From: Planctomycetota bacterium
Lineage (GTDB): Bacteria > Planctomycetota > Planctomycetia > Pirellulales > Pirellulaceae
Length of the DNA stretch: 41,715 bases
Direction of reading: 5' to 3'
Assembly (NCBI GenBank): GCA_026692885.1
Contig: JAPLNJ010000857.1
Span: 1-41,715, forward strand
Made by a program: the position numbers and the translations under genes. The notes beneath the pieces are model-generated. The model saw only the letters and a list, made by a program, of their open reading frames with translations, was not told the DNA's origin and ran no database searches. Each line of letters opens with the position of its first letter. Position 1 is the first letter of the stretch. Shown here one piece after another: positions 17,388-25,132 of the stretch.

Positions 17388-18020
17388 ATGAGCGGAAGTG
17401 CGCCGGGACCTTTGTTCGATTCGTACTCATACCCCTCGTACCAGCGGCAGCGGCAGTTGACCCTGGGCGATCTGTTGTTGGAGAACCGGATCGTCTTCCT
17501 GCAGGGTGAAATCTACACGGGCAACGCCAATGAAGTCGTGATGAAGCTGCTGTACCTGCAGAGCGAGAACCGTCGCAAGGACATCCATTTCTACGTCAAC
17601 TCGCCGGGTGGCGAGGTGATCGCGACGCTGGCCATCTACGACACGATGCAGATCCTAAGTTGCCCGGTAGCCACCTACTGCGTCGGCCAAGCGGCCAGCG
17701 GCGCGGCCGTGTTGCTAGCGGGTGGCACCAAGGGCAAACGCTTTGCCCTGCCGCACGCCCGCGTGATGCTGCACCAACCCTACGGCGGCGTCAGCGGCCA
17801 GGTCAGTGACATCGAGATCCAGGCCAAGGAGATCCTGCGGAACCGGGAAGTGCTGAACGAGATTCTGGCGAAGCACTCCGGGCAATCCATCGACCGTATC
17901 GCGACAGATACAGACCGCGATTTCTTCCTGAGCGCCGAGGAAGCCAAGCAGTACGGCTTGGTAGATGAGATCCTGGCCAAGCCGCCAGCCACGGAGGAAG
18001 CGGAAGGGATCGATAACTGA
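17388..18020 (+). CDS. clpP: ATP-dependent Clp protease proteolytic subunit, first paralogue
   Basis: A 210-residue serine peptidase subunit expected to form the Clp barrel with ClpX or ClpA/C. The catalytic Ser is S104 (GQAASGAAV), the His is H129 (MLHQPYGG), and the Asp lies in the DTDRD segment near 174-178. The oligomer interface sequence NSPGGEV is intact. The motif after the Ser is GAAV rather than MGAV as in the second paralogue, so the pair may form hetero-oligomers. The start at 17388 follows GAGGAAG. An upstream in-frame ATG at 17301 has no support. It lies 130 bp after tig. Confidence 0.93.
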   Translation: MSGSAPGPLFDSYSYPSYQRQRQLTLGDLLLENRIVFLQGEIYTGNANEVVMKLLYLQSENRRKDIHFYVNSPGGEVIATLAIYDTMQILSCPVATYCVGQAASGAAVLLAGGTKGKRFALPHARVMLHQPYGGVSGQVSDIEIQAKEILRNREVLNEILAKHSGQSIDRIATDTDRDFFLSAEEAKQYGLVDEILAKPPATEEAEGIDN

Positions 18021-18156
18021 GCCGCTGCCATTGTGAGCCAGCTTTCCTGTCTGCCTGGCAGTTTGGAAGCTCATCCCCACGCAGACGACACTCAGCTAAA
18101 TTGACAGGTTCGACGGCCGTAGCCCGGCTGGTTTCTGTACGGAGTAACTGTTTGCC

Positions 18157-18774
18157 ATGCCATCGATTCCCTACGTCGTAGAAAAAAGCGGACGCACAGA
18201 GCAGGCCTATGATATCTTCAGCCGGTTGCTCAAGGACCGTATCGTCTTTCTTGGTACGGCAATCAACGACGACGTGTCGAATCTGATCGTCGCCCAGATG
18301 TTGTTTCTGCAGTCGGATGATCCCAAAGCGGACATCCACCTGTACGTCAACTCACCTGGCGGTAGCGTCAGTGCGGGGATGGCAATCTACGACACCATGC
18401 AGTTCGTGACCTGCGATGTGGCCACCTACTGCATCGGTCAGGCCGCCTCGATGGGCGCAGTGCTGCTGACGGCAGGCACCAAGGGCAAGCGCTACGCGTT
18501 GCCCAACGCTCGGGTCATGATTCACCAGCCGCTGGCCGGCATGGAGGGCACGGCGTCGGAGATTCTGATCCACGCGCGTGAATTCCAGCGGATCAAGCAG
18601 CGCATGAATCAAATCCTCATCAAGCACACCGGGCACACCCTGGAAAAGATCGAGAAGGATACCGATCGCGATTGCTTCATGTCCGCCGACGAAGCCAAGA
18701 ACTACGGACTCGTCGATCAAGTGGTCGAGAGCATGCGGACTACGCTCCCAGGCAAGCAGCCGCCCCCGAGCTGA
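18157..18774 (+). CDS. clpP: ATP-dependent Clp protease proteolytic subunit, second paralogue
   Basis: A 205-residue ClpP close to the canonical bacterial form, with S98 in [10 protein letters not shown]123 in MIHQPLAG, and the Asp in DTDRDCFMS. It lies 136 bp after the first clpP and is probably co-transcribed. A GGAG sits 12 nt before the ATG, a rather long spacing. The two ClpPs share order and length but differ in the N-terminal axial loop and around the active serine, as in bacteria that use mixed ClpP1P2 rings. The tail ends in a short Pro-rich stretch. Confidence 0.94.
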   Translation: MPSIPYVVEKSGRTEQAYDIFSRLLKDRIVFLGTAINDDVSNLIVAQMLFLQSDDPKADIHLYVNSPGGSVSAGMAIYDTMQFVTCDVATYCIGQAASMGAVLLTAGTKGKRYALPNARVMIHQPLAGMEGTASEILIHAREFQRIKQRMNQILIKHTGHTLEKIEKDTDRDCFMSADEAKNYGLVDQVVESMRTTLPGKQPPPS

Positions 18775-18923
18775 GGTGGCAGTTCCCGCGCGACACTCGC
18801 GGTTGACTCTTGCTGGCGGGGGAGCCCGCGTTCAGAACTGGGAGAATAGCTTCGCCCTGGGCCGTGCAAAACTGCGGAGTAAAGCTTGGGGGAGTTTATC
18901 CCGCTCTTGTGCCGCGCGAAGAC

Positions 18924-19021
18924 AGGGGTCGGGTGTACGAATTTCAGTTTTTGCGGCCCCAAGTCCGTGACCAAGAAATACCTACTCGCCGCAAAATCTG
19001 AAATTCGTACACCCGACCCCT
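18924..19021 (+). repeat. GGGGTC palindrome family B copy 1
   Basis: Arms 18924-18956 and 18989-19021 match at 32 of 33 positions around a 32-nt centre. The arm begins AGGGGTCGGGTGTACGAAT. A second copy with perfect arms and a centre of the same length lies at 34248-34343. The copies differ at six positions, all transitions, with the matching change in the other arm. The surrounding 18775-19224 holds no other recognised feature. Confidence 0.9.
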
Positions 19022-19224
19022 AGCCACACGTCCGCCCAGTTCTGCGCGGGCCACCTCGTCCGGAGGATTCCCAAGGCGTTCGCCGCGGAAATCGGTGCTG
19101 ATGTTGGTAGGATGACTGCTCGTTGACCGTGCTTTTCTTCGGTACCGGCTTGACCGTTGTGCCGCTCGGCGGGCGAGTTGATCACGAGGGCTGGCGCCGT
19201 TTCAGAAGCGTCCCTGGAGGTAGC

Positions 19225-19887
19225 ATGCGAGCACTCATCTTTGATCTCGATGGCACTCTCATTGATACCGTCTATGCCCATGTGTTCGCGTGGCAACGGG
19301 CCTTGGCGGAAGCTGGTATGGCGATCGAGGGCTGGCGAATTCATCGTCGCATTGGCATGAGTGGCGGTCTCTTCACTCGGGCCGTGGGGCGTGAACTGGA
19401 TCGCGACATCAGCCCTCAGGAAGCGGAAGCCCTGCAACGACGCCATGGAGAACTATTTGCCCAGCTGCTGCCCGAACGGCGGCCGTTATCCGGTGCGGTG
19501 GAACTCCTGGCGTTTCTGCGCGCGGCCGCGATTCCCTTCGGCATTGCCACCTCCGGGCACCGGCCCCAAATCAACGCATCGCTGGCGGCGTTGCAGGTGG
19601 GCGACGAGACCGTTGTGATCGAACGCGGCGATGTCCTGCGGGCCAAACCTGAACCCGACCTCTTTCTCGCTTGTCAGCAGCGGTTAGGGGTGCGTGTCGA
19701 AGACTGTTACGTGATCGGTGACGCCGTCTGGGATCTGTTGGCCGCGCGGCGCGCGGGCATGTTGAGTATTGGGTTGTTGAGCGGTGGCTATGGCGAAGAC
19801 GAGTTAGGTCGAGCCGGCGCCTTTCGCGTCTACCGTGACCCGCAGGAATTGCACCGTTCGTTGGATGAATTGGGGGTCCTGCTCTGA
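19225..19887 (+). CDS. HAD-superfamily hydrolase (phosphoglycolate phosphatase-like)
   Basis: A 220-residue cytoplasmic phosphatase. Motif I is FDLDGTL (D7, D9 nucleophile and acid/base), motif II TSG (near 112), motif III the lysine of RAKPEPDLF, and motif IV VIGDAVWDLLAA. The helical cap (about 15-80) places it with the beta-phosphoglucomutase/phosphoglycolate-phosphatase group. Substrate is not determinable. GGAGG five bases before the ATG at 19225 fixes the start and excludes a 34-codon upstream extension. It is flanked on both sides by palindromic repeat regions. Confidence 0.9.
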   Translation: MRALIFDLDGTLIDTVYAHVFAWQRALAEAGMAIEGWRIHRRIGMSGGLFTRAVGRELDRDISPQEAEALQRRHGELFAQLLPERRPLSGAVELLAFLRAAAIPFGIATSGHRPQINASLAALQVGDETVVIERGDVLRAKPEPDLFLACQQRLGVRVEDCYVIGDAVWDLLAARRAGMLSIGLLSGGYGEDELGRAGAFRVYRDPQELHRSLDELGVLL

Positions 19888-19897
19888 ACGCGTGGTC

Positions 19898-20010
19898 AGG
19901 CGAGCGGCAGGAAATAGTTTACCCAACTCAATGTAGGATGGTCTTCCAAGACCGTCCCGATTGGCCCGGGAAGGCCAACCTGCGGGTAAGTTATTTCCTG
20001 CCGCTCGCCT
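19898..20010 (+). repeat. Nested palindrome, outer RAAAYAACTYCC type
   Basis: Outer arms 19898-19924 and 19984-20010 match at 25 of 27 positions (AGGCGAGCGGCAGGAAATA start). Inside lies an independent palindrome, GTAGGATGGTCTTCC with AAGACCGTCCC (19932-19958), which occurs without these outer arms at 40413. A plus-strand gene ends 10 bp upstream. Confidence 0.88.
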
Positions 20011-20037
20011 CATCCGTAGCGTAGGGGCACGCCTGTC

Positions 20038-20098
20038 GTAGGTCAGCCTTTCCAGGCTGACGCTCGGTTCGCTTCAGGCTGGAAAGCCTGACCTACTG
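20038..20098 (+). repeat. GTAGGTCAGGC-type inverted repeat
   Basis: Two facing copies of the module GTAGGTCAGSCTTTCCAG, separated by about 10 bp. The same module is found at 28936, 29148 (inverted) and 31154-31213. It is a dispersed family in this genome. Confidence 0.85.
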
Positions 20099-20222
20099 GG
20101 TTGCGGAGCGTCGCCCATTTCGCGACGATTTCTATTTTTTCCAGCGCCGAGTTTGACACGTGGGGAATCTGACATAGGTTTCCAGTGCGAGAACATGATG
20201 CTGACCGCATCGATCTCGCAGG

Positions 20223-20249
20223 CCAGCGAAGCACACCATGCTTCGCTGG
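20223..20249 (+). other. Perfect 10-bp hairpin in the riboswitch leader
   Basis: CCAGCGAAGC and GCTTCGCTGG flank a 7-nt loop just before the c-di-GMP aptamer. It may be part of the leader RNA or a remnant repeat. No function can be assigned. Confidence 0.5.
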
Positions 20250-20265
20250 CTGCCAAGCCCTGCCG

Positions 20266-20365
20266 CCTTCTGTCCTCGACAAAGGCAAACCAGTCGCAAG
20301 GCTGGGACGCAAAACCAAGGGCCGCATGGCGAACACGCCGCTGCGGTGGCCTGGTTACCGAAAGG
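20266..20365 (+). promoter_or_regulatory. Cyclic di-GMP-I (GEMM) riboswitch aptamer
   Basis: The aptamer has the GEMM-I signature. GGCAAACCAG opens P2, which closes through a GNRA loop (TCGCAAGG) to CTGGGACGCAAA. P3 runs from AACCAAGGGCCGC to GCGGTGGCCTGGTT, and the terminal TTACCG is present. CCTT (20266-20269) and AAGG (20362-20365) can close P1. It lies 217 bp upstream of the pilin start on the same strand. The intervening leader can form GAGCTGCC/GGCAGCTT (about 20469-20486) or pair AGAGCT with AGCTCT near 20507, a possible switch. No U-tract is seen, so transcriptional termination is not demonstrated. Confidence 0.9.
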
Positions 20366-20582
20366 ATGATGGCACTGGATCGAAGCGAGTGACCATCGGA
20401 CGTGGGTAGATCTGAGGAAGAGGTGTCAATTGTGTTTTCCCTGATCGGGCTCCAACGGCCGCACTGCAGGCAAGAGCTGCCACAAGGCAGCTTCGCGTTC
20501 GGAGGAGCTCTCATCCCTATTCCAGGCAGTGATTGGACACGAATCGTGTTCCTATCCGCTGCCCCAAGTGGAGGTTGCTAGA

Positions 20583-20741
20583 ATGGATAATGTACTGCGT
20601 TTTCTGAAGTCGGAAGATGGTCCTACCGCGGTCGAGTACGCTGTCATGTTGGGCCTGATCGTGGTCGTGTGCCTGTCAGTGATTACTACGTTGGGCACGA
20701 AGGTCGAGGCCAAGTTCAAGGCCATCGGCGACGCCATGTAG
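20583..20741 (+). CDS. Flp/Fap-type pilin, small single gene
   Basis: A 52-residue prepilin of the Flp family, the subunit of Tad pili used in surface attachment. The short N-terminus is followed by DGPTAVEYAVMLGLIVVV, in which the family's G/E-type processing and polymerisation region is recognisable (the EY pair), then one hydrophobic helix and a charged end (KVEAKFKAIGDAM). GGAGG at 20570-20574 is 8 nt before the ATG. An 18-codon upstream extension lacks pilin sequence. No tad assembly genes are adjacent. A c-di-GMP riboswitch upstream and a strong terminator downstream make this a self-contained, signal-controlled unit. Confidence 0.92.
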   Translation: MDNVLRFLKSEDGPTAVEYAVMLGLIVVVCLSVITTLGTKVEAKFKAIGDAM

Positions 20742-20817
20742 TTCGAGCGTCTAACCCTGGACGTTACAGTCCGGGCCGAGACGCGAAACCAAGTCTCGGT
20801 TGGTGACGAATCCACCT

Positions 20818-20861
20818 AACCCCCTGGGCTTCCTTGCGAAGCCCGAGGGGGTTTCTTTTTG
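20818..20861 (+). terminator. Rho-independent terminator of the pilin gene
   Basis: The stem AACCCCCTGGGCTTC pairs with GAAGCCCGAGGGGGTT across a 5-nt loop with one mismatch, followed by TCTTTTT. This is the clearest intrinsic terminator in the window. A second hairpin, CCGAGAC/GTCTCGG (20776-20799), sits just before it. Confidence 0.9.
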
Positions 20862-21013
20862 CGCCCGCTCTTAACGCGGCGCTGGACGCCACCAAGTAGC
20901 ATGAATCTCCAGAGCCGTGCTGGAGCGACTCCTCCGTGGCGAGTCGCGCCCGATACTGCCCGATTCTGGAGAGAGCCAGGTTACGAAGATGCGCGCAGCT
21001 TGCAGGTAGCACT

Positions 21014-21745
21014 CTAGCCTGGTCCCGCGGAGGCACACGCGGTCCCTAATGACAACCAGGCCGCGACGGCAATCGCCGCCGTCTCGATACGCAGGACGCG
21101 AGGTCCCAGGTTGACTCTCTGCCAGCCAGCCGCAGCCTGCAGTTCTTGGTCCGTAAAGCCGCCCTCCGGACCAACCGCTGCCAGGATCGTCAGGCAAGTA
21201 TCCGGTACGCTAAGGCCACCGACGGACACCGCCGAGGGATCCGGATCAGCGAGCAGTCGCAAGGCAGCGTGCGGCGCCGCGGCCAGGAACTCCCCAAGCG
21301 TCTGCGGCGCGGCAATTTCCATGAGACGGTTGCGCCCGCACTGTTTCGAGGCTTCCACGACGGCGCGGCGCAGACGATCCAACACGTGCTCCAACGGTTG
21401 TGCCACACCTCGCGCAGTTTGCAGAGGCACCACACGGAAGACCCCCAGTTCCACGGCCTTTTCGATCAGCCACCGCTGTCGCTCACCCTTGGGCAGTGCG
21501 ACGCCCAGCGTCAGTTCTCTGGGCAGCTCACGATTCACCTCCTGACGCGACAATGCCTCCAGTTCCACCGCGTGGCGACTGAGGCGAGCAATCCGTCCCG
21601 TGAATTCAGCGCCGCTGCCGTCAAACAACACCAGTGAATCGCCCACCTTTCCCCGCATCACTTGAGTCACATGATGGGCCTCGGCACCGGTCAGACTGAC
21701 GCTGGGTCCCAAAATGGGCGAAACGACAAAGAATCTGTGGCTCAT
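21014..21745 (-). CDS. rsmE: 16S rRNA (uracil-1498-N3)-methyltransferase
   Basis: A 243-residue SPOUT methyltransferase that methylates U1498 of 16S rRNA using S-adenosylmethionine. The N-terminal PUA-like domain starts HRFFVVSP. The knotted SAM site is visible as LAAVGPEGGFTDQEL and LGPRVLRIETAAIAV, with the ERQRWLIEKAVELG segment earlier. The start at 21745 is chosen because the family begins with MxRFFV. The frame upstream to 21838 would overlap the divergent ATPase gene. It shares an 84-bp intergenic region with that gene. Confidence 0.94.
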   Translation of the reverse strand: MSHRFFVVSPILGPSVSLTGAEAHHVTQVMRGKVGDSLVLFDGSGAEFTGRIARLSRHAVELEALSRQEVNRELPRELTLGVALPKGERQRWLIEKAVELGVFRVVPLQTARGVAQPLEHVLDRLRRAVVEASKQCGRNRLMEIAAPQTLGEFLAAAPHAALRLLADPDPSAVSVGGLSVPDTCLTILAAVGPEGGFTDQELQAAAGWQRVNLGPRVLRIETAAIAVAAWLSLGTACASAGPG

Positions 21746-21829
21746 GGTGGACGATCTGCCGAATTGGTGAAGGAACCTTACCGATTTTACCGATAAGGGA
21801 AGCGATACGGAATAAGTGGAGGAAATGGC

Positions 21830-22645
21830 ATGAGGCACGAGGGCTATTGGGAACTGCGTGAGTCACCGTTCCGCAACGGCAGAAATCCGAACTACTTCTT
21901 CGCCAGCCCCACCCACGAAGAGGCTTTGGCACGGCTCCAGTTTCTGGCCGGCGAGCAGCGTTCGCTGGGGATCGTCTCCGGCGGCGACGGCAGCGGCAAG
22001 TCGTTCGCACTGCAGATCTTTGGACGTACGCTGCGTCACCACGGACGATCGGCGTGCGTGATCAACCTGTTCGGCCTCGACGTGCACAGCTTCGATTGGG
22101 CACTGGCGGCCGGTCTGGGGACCAACCCGCGGGCTACCGACAGCGGTTTTGCGCTGTGGCGTCAGGTCGGCGATCGTTTGCGAGAAAGCCGCTACACGGG
22201 AGAGGTACAGACTCTGCTGTTGGATGATGTGGACCTCGCTTCCCAGGAGGTTCGCATCCACGTGCTTCAGTTATTGAAAACCCGCGTGGACCAGAGCCCG
22301 ATGATCATCCTTGCCGCGGCGTCGTCCCGCCTGTCCCGATTGGGTCCTGATCTGCTCCAACTATGCGAGTTACACATCCGCCTGGAAGCCTGGGATCCGG
22401 CCGACGTCCGGGATTACTTGCACACCAGTCTAACCCGAGCCGGCCGCGCAAGCCGCGTCGAGGTCTTCGACGAGTCCGCCGTGGCGCGACTGCATGAAGT
22501 GACCGACGGTGTTCCGCGTCGCGTCTGCCAATTGGCTGAGTTGGCCCTCGTGGCCGGCGCTGGTCGCAAGCTCGAACGCATTGATGCGGACACGATCGAC
22601 GCAGTCGCCCAAGAACTCAGCGTCGCCCCACCGATCACCGCGTAG
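21830..22645 (+). CDS. ExeA/GspA-like AAA ATPase
   Basis: A 271-residue ATPase of the ExeA group (type II secretion GspA, MSHA MshM, TniB relatives). The N-terminus YWELRESPFRNG..YFFASPTHEEAL matches the typical opening FGLxxxPFxxxPDPxYFYxSxxHxxAL. Walker A is GGDGSGKSF (about 52-60) and Walker B is LLLDDVD. A GVPRRVCQL sensor-2 segment follows. There is no C-terminal membrane helix or peptidoglycan-binding domain, so it is shorter than full ExeA. It reads divergently from rsmE. Given a pilin gene 1.1 kb away it might serve pilus or secretion assembly, but that is inference. Confidence 0.88.
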   Translation: MRHEGYWELRESPFRNGRNPNYFFASPTHEEALARLQFLAGEQRSLGIVSGGDGSGKSFALQIFGRTLRHHGRSACVINLFGLDVHSFDWALAAGLGTNPRATDSGFALWRQVGDRLRESRYTGEVQTLLLDDVDLASQEVRIHVLQLLKTRVDQSPMIILAAASSRLSRLGPDLLQLCELHIRLEAWDPADVRDYLHTSLTRAGRASRVEVFDESAVARLHEVTDGVPRRVCQLAELALVAGAGRKLERIDADTIDAVAQELSVAPPITA

Positions 22646-22680
22646 CAGGCTTGGATCACGCACGCCCCTCTTCACTCTCC

Positions 22681-22737
22681 GCGTAATTCCGCTACGCTAG
22701 GGCGTAGCAAAATCAACCCAACCTTCCCGAATTACGC
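22681..22737 (+). repeat. Nested palindrome upstream of the TPR gene
   Basis: Outer arms GCGTAATTC (22681-22689) and GAATTACGC (22729-22737) are perfect. An inner hairpin, GCTACG..CGTAGC, lies at 22691-22708. It is 16 bp before the TPR start codon, so it could also be an operator or leader structure. Confidence 0.6.
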
Positions 22738-22752
22738 AGTTGGAGAATGGGC

Positions 22753-24081
22753 ATGCGACGACTCCAGAGCCTCAGTCTGGCAATCTTCTTGGTATCCACC
22801 GGCTTCTGGGCCGCGGGTTTCGGCGCTGAGCAGGAGGGAACGGTGGTCGCTCGCAGCGGGCAACCGCTGAAGGTCGGGGACAAGGTGACCGGCAAAGTCG
22901 AGGCGGGAGCGGTGCTAACCGTGCTCAGCCGGCAGGGCGAACTCCTGTGGGTGCGAGCTGCCGAGGGCGGCGAAGGCTGGCTACCCAAGACTGCCGTGGC
23001 CACGCTGGCGGAAGCGGCCAGCGTCTACGATCCGTTAATCACGGCCAAACCACAAGAGTCGAAGCACTATGTGCGACGCGCCACGGTCTGGTCGCTCCGC
23101 GGTGACACGGCCAAGATGTTAGCCGACTACCAGCGGGCGATCGAACTGGGGACGCAGGACGCCAGCGCCTACCTCAATCGTGCGGTTCAACGAGCCACGG
23201 AAGGCAAGTACGACGAGGCGATCGCCGATTATGATGCTGCCTTGCGTTGGGGATCCGAAGCTCCTTCGGTACATCTCAACCGCGGCGTGGCGTACTTCGG
23301 GAAAGGCGACTACCAGAAGGCGATTCAGGACTATGACGTAGCCCTGCAGCGGGGCGAGAAAAGCTATTCGCTGCGCATCAATCGCGCCATGGCGTACGCG
23401 GCCTTGGGCCAGGATGCCAAGGCGATTGGCGAGTATACCGAGGCCATCCGCTTGGATCCCAAGAATCCGTTGGCCTATCACAGCCGCGGGCTGTTGTTGG
23501 GAGATCAGCGGCGGTTCGATGCGGCAATCAAAGATTTTGAGGAAGTTCTGCGCCGGGATCCCAAAGACTTCGAGGCCTACAACAGCCGCGGCTTCGTGTG
23601 GTTCTTGAAAAACCAACCAGAGCAGGCCGTCCGGGACTTCAGTGAAGCGATTCGCCTCAATCCGGCGTTCGCTCTGGCGTACAACAACCGTGGCTACAAC
23701 CGCCAGTTGTTGGGGAAATATACCGACGCTCTCGCCGACTTCGAACAGGCCATCAAGCTCGCGCCTCAGTACGCGATGGCGCTACGAAACAGAGCTTGGC
23801 TGTTGGCGACCTGTCCTGACGACAAGGTTCGCAACGCTTCGGAAGCCCTGCAGTCTGCGCTGCTCGCCTGCAAGCTCGGCCCATCGAAGCACAGTTCCGA
23901 TCTGAAGGTCCTGGCGGCAGCGCAGGCTGAACTGGGCAAGTTCGAGGAGGCCGTCAAGTCGCAGACCGAATCGCTGGAAATGATTCCTCCCGACCAGCCC
24001 GATGAAATCAAGCAGGCGCAAGAACTGTTGCAGCTCTACAAGTCTGGCAAACCCTACCGCTTCGCGCCGAAGCCAACGTGA
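22753..24081 (+). CDS. Exported SH3-TPR repeat protein
   Basis: A 442-residue protein with an N-terminal signal peptide (about 1-25, LAIFLVSTGFWAAGFGA). A bacterial SH3-like domain follows (about 28-80, VVARSGQPLKVGDKV..LWVRAAEGGEGWLP). At least eight TPR units then run from about 100 to 420, most matching the pattern AYxxRGxxxxxxGxxxxAIxDFxxAIxLxP. The SH3 part may bind cell-wall material and the TPRs partner proteins, in the periplasm. ATG 22753 is preferred to 22747 because GGAG at 22742-22745 gives correct spacing only for the later start. No enzymatic domain is seen. Confidence 0.9.
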   Translation: MRRLQSLSLAIFLVSTGFWAAGFGAEQEGTVVARSGQPLKVGDKVTGKVEAGAVLTVLSRQGELLWVRAAEGGEGWLPKTAVATLAEAASVYDPLITAKPQESKHYVRRATVWSLRGDTAKMLADYQRAIELGTQDASAYLNRAVQRATEGKYDEAIADYDAALRWGSEAPSVHLNRGVAYFGKGDYQKAIQDYDVALQRGEKSYSLRINRAMAYAALGQDAKAIGEYTEAIRLDPKNPLAYHSRGLLLGDQRRFDAAIKDFEEVLRRDPKDFEAYNSRGFVWFLKNQPEQAVRDFSEAIRLNPAFALAYNNRGYNRQLLGKYTDALADFEQAIKLAPQYAMALRNRAWLLATCPDDKVRNASEALQSALLACKLGPSKHSSDLKVLAAAQAELGKFEEAVKSQTESLEMIPPDQPDEIKQAQELLQLYKSGKPYRFAPKPT

Positions 24082-24104
24082 GATTCGCGACGATCCTGCT
24101 CGTA

Positions 24105-24207
24105 GCACCGCTCACGAAACAACTCCCTCGCCCCGGTACTCCGGGGAGAGGGCCGGGGTGAGGGGTGAAGCGGCAAACGGGGAAGTTATTTCGTGAGCGT
24201 TGCTAGG
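24105..24207 (+). repeat. Nested palindrome with CGCCCCGGTACTCC core
   Basis: Outer arms (left from 24105 AGCACCGCTCACGAAACAAC; right ending 24207) match with a few changes and carry the RAAAYAACTYCC core. Inside is CCCTCGCCCCGG-TACTCCGGGGAGAGGG (about 24124-24152) with a GGGTGAGGG tail. The inner module recurs at about 41424-41458 with its own AATAACTCC neighbour. The rest of 24208-24441 holds the gene relic. Confidence 0.85.
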
Positions 24208-24340
24208 GTGCATCGAGCCAGCGATCTACCTGGTAGATCGGCGCTCGTCAAGCGTCGGCCAAGGTGTCGGCCAATGTGGCACGCTGGAAACCGCCGTTCG
24301 CCACTGGCGACGGTGCACCAACCACAGCTCGCATCCGAAA

Positions 24341-24397
24341 CGGAATACTCCTTTCCAGTTCAGCCTGTGGACTCTGCTGCTCGTGATGGCAACATGA
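24341..24397 (+). pseudogene. Relic of a planctomycete FQFSLRTLLLV membrane protein
   Basis: Codons here read RNTPFQFSLWTLLLVMAT and then stop. This matches the common planctomycete N-terminal motif FQFSLRTLLLV that opens many predicted membrane proteins, but the frame stops right after it. No continuation was found. It lies 45 bp before hicB and suggests that an older gene was cut or replaced there. Confidence 0.45.
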
Positions 24398-24441
24398 TAG
24401 AAACAGAAGATTAACGCGATCTCGGTTCCAGAGGACTCCCC

Positions 24442-24672
24442 ATGAGACACGATTACCACGTGGTGTTTACGACCGTTGAGGATGGCTGGATTATGGCCAC
24501 TGTCCCGGAGTTGCCGGGTGCCGTCACCCAAGGTCGCGACCTGCCTGAGGCGCGGGCCAACATCAAGGATGCGGTAGAGCTGCTCCTGGAGGCTTATCGC
24601 GATAACGCCTCGAAAGATGCGGCCGGGGATGCCATCTGGGAGACCTTGTCCGTGGAAGTGCCGACGTCATGA
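24442..24672 (+). CDS. hicB: HicB-family antitoxin
   Basis: A 76-residue antitoxin-type protein with the partial RNase H fold of HicB (VVFTTVEDGWIMATVPELPG, then TQGRDLPEARANIKDAVELLLEAY). It should neutralise the HicA toxin encoded immediately downstream and may repress the operon. The C-terminal DNA-binding domain seen in longer HicBs is absent or very short. The antitoxin comes first, and the genes overlap by 4 bp (ATGA), which couples translation. AGGA lies before the ATG (AGAGGACTCCCC). Confidence 0.9.
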   Translation: MRHDYHVVFTTVEDGWIMATVPELPGAVTQGRDLPEARANIKDAVELLLEAYRDNASKDAAGDAIWETLSVEVPTS

Positions 24673-24854
24673 AACGTCGAGACCTCATTCGATATTTGGA
24701 AGACCAAGGTTGTTACCTCGACCGAGAAGGCGCCAACCATTCCATTTATCGCAATCCCGCCAACGGCAGGTGTGCCGCGGTCCCCAGGCATCGCGAAATC
24801 AAGGATACCACAGCTCGGACGATCTGCGACCAACTCGGCATACCGCGAGTCTAG
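24669..24854 (+). CDS. hicA: HicA-family mRNA interferase toxin
   Basis: A 61-residue dsRBD-fold toxin expected to cleave mRNA. It has the family layout: KRRDLIRYLEDQGC, then the catalytic histidine in GANHSIYRNP, then the VPRHREIKDTTARTICDQLGI ending. The length is normal for HicA, and nothing suggests inactivation. It is translationally coupled to hicB. Confidence 0.92.
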   Translation: MKRRDLIRYLEDQGCYLDREGANHSIYRNPANGRCAAVPRHREIKDTTARTICDQLGIPRV

Positions 24855-24978
24855 GGCTACCTCTGCCTGTTGTCTCACGTTCGCACACCGCTGTGGGGAG
24901 TTGCCTCTGCCCACTGCCCACTCTAAACCTGCGAACTTGTGGAGTAAACGTCTGTCAAGGAATAACCTAGCGAACCGC

Positions 24979-25040
24979 GGATGGGACGGATTGGCACTTC
25001 GGCCCGTAAACGGGGGAAGAAGTTCCAGTCCGTCCTACGG
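24979..25040 (+). repeat. GATGGGACGGATTGG-type inverted repeat
   Basis: Arms 24979-24994 and 25025-25040 pair with a few mismatches (GGACGGATTGG against CCAGTCCGTCC). It belongs to the GTAGGATGGATTTCC family (40413, 19932). GGAATAACCTAG just upstream resembles the outer arm of the nested elements. The remainder of 24855-25132 holds no gene. Confidence 0.6.
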
Positions 25041-25132
25041 GCCATCGACGAACTTGTGCTTTGACAGCCGCCAAAGTACGCCAGCTGCCCCGTCAGACGC
25101 TGGGACCTGCCGTCTGTTCTTGTCCTTCGTCC

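Noticed and set aside
20153..20409. Small open frames upstream of the pilin
   Set aside because: They coincide with the c-di-GMP aptamer and have no ribosome binding site or protein-like pattern.
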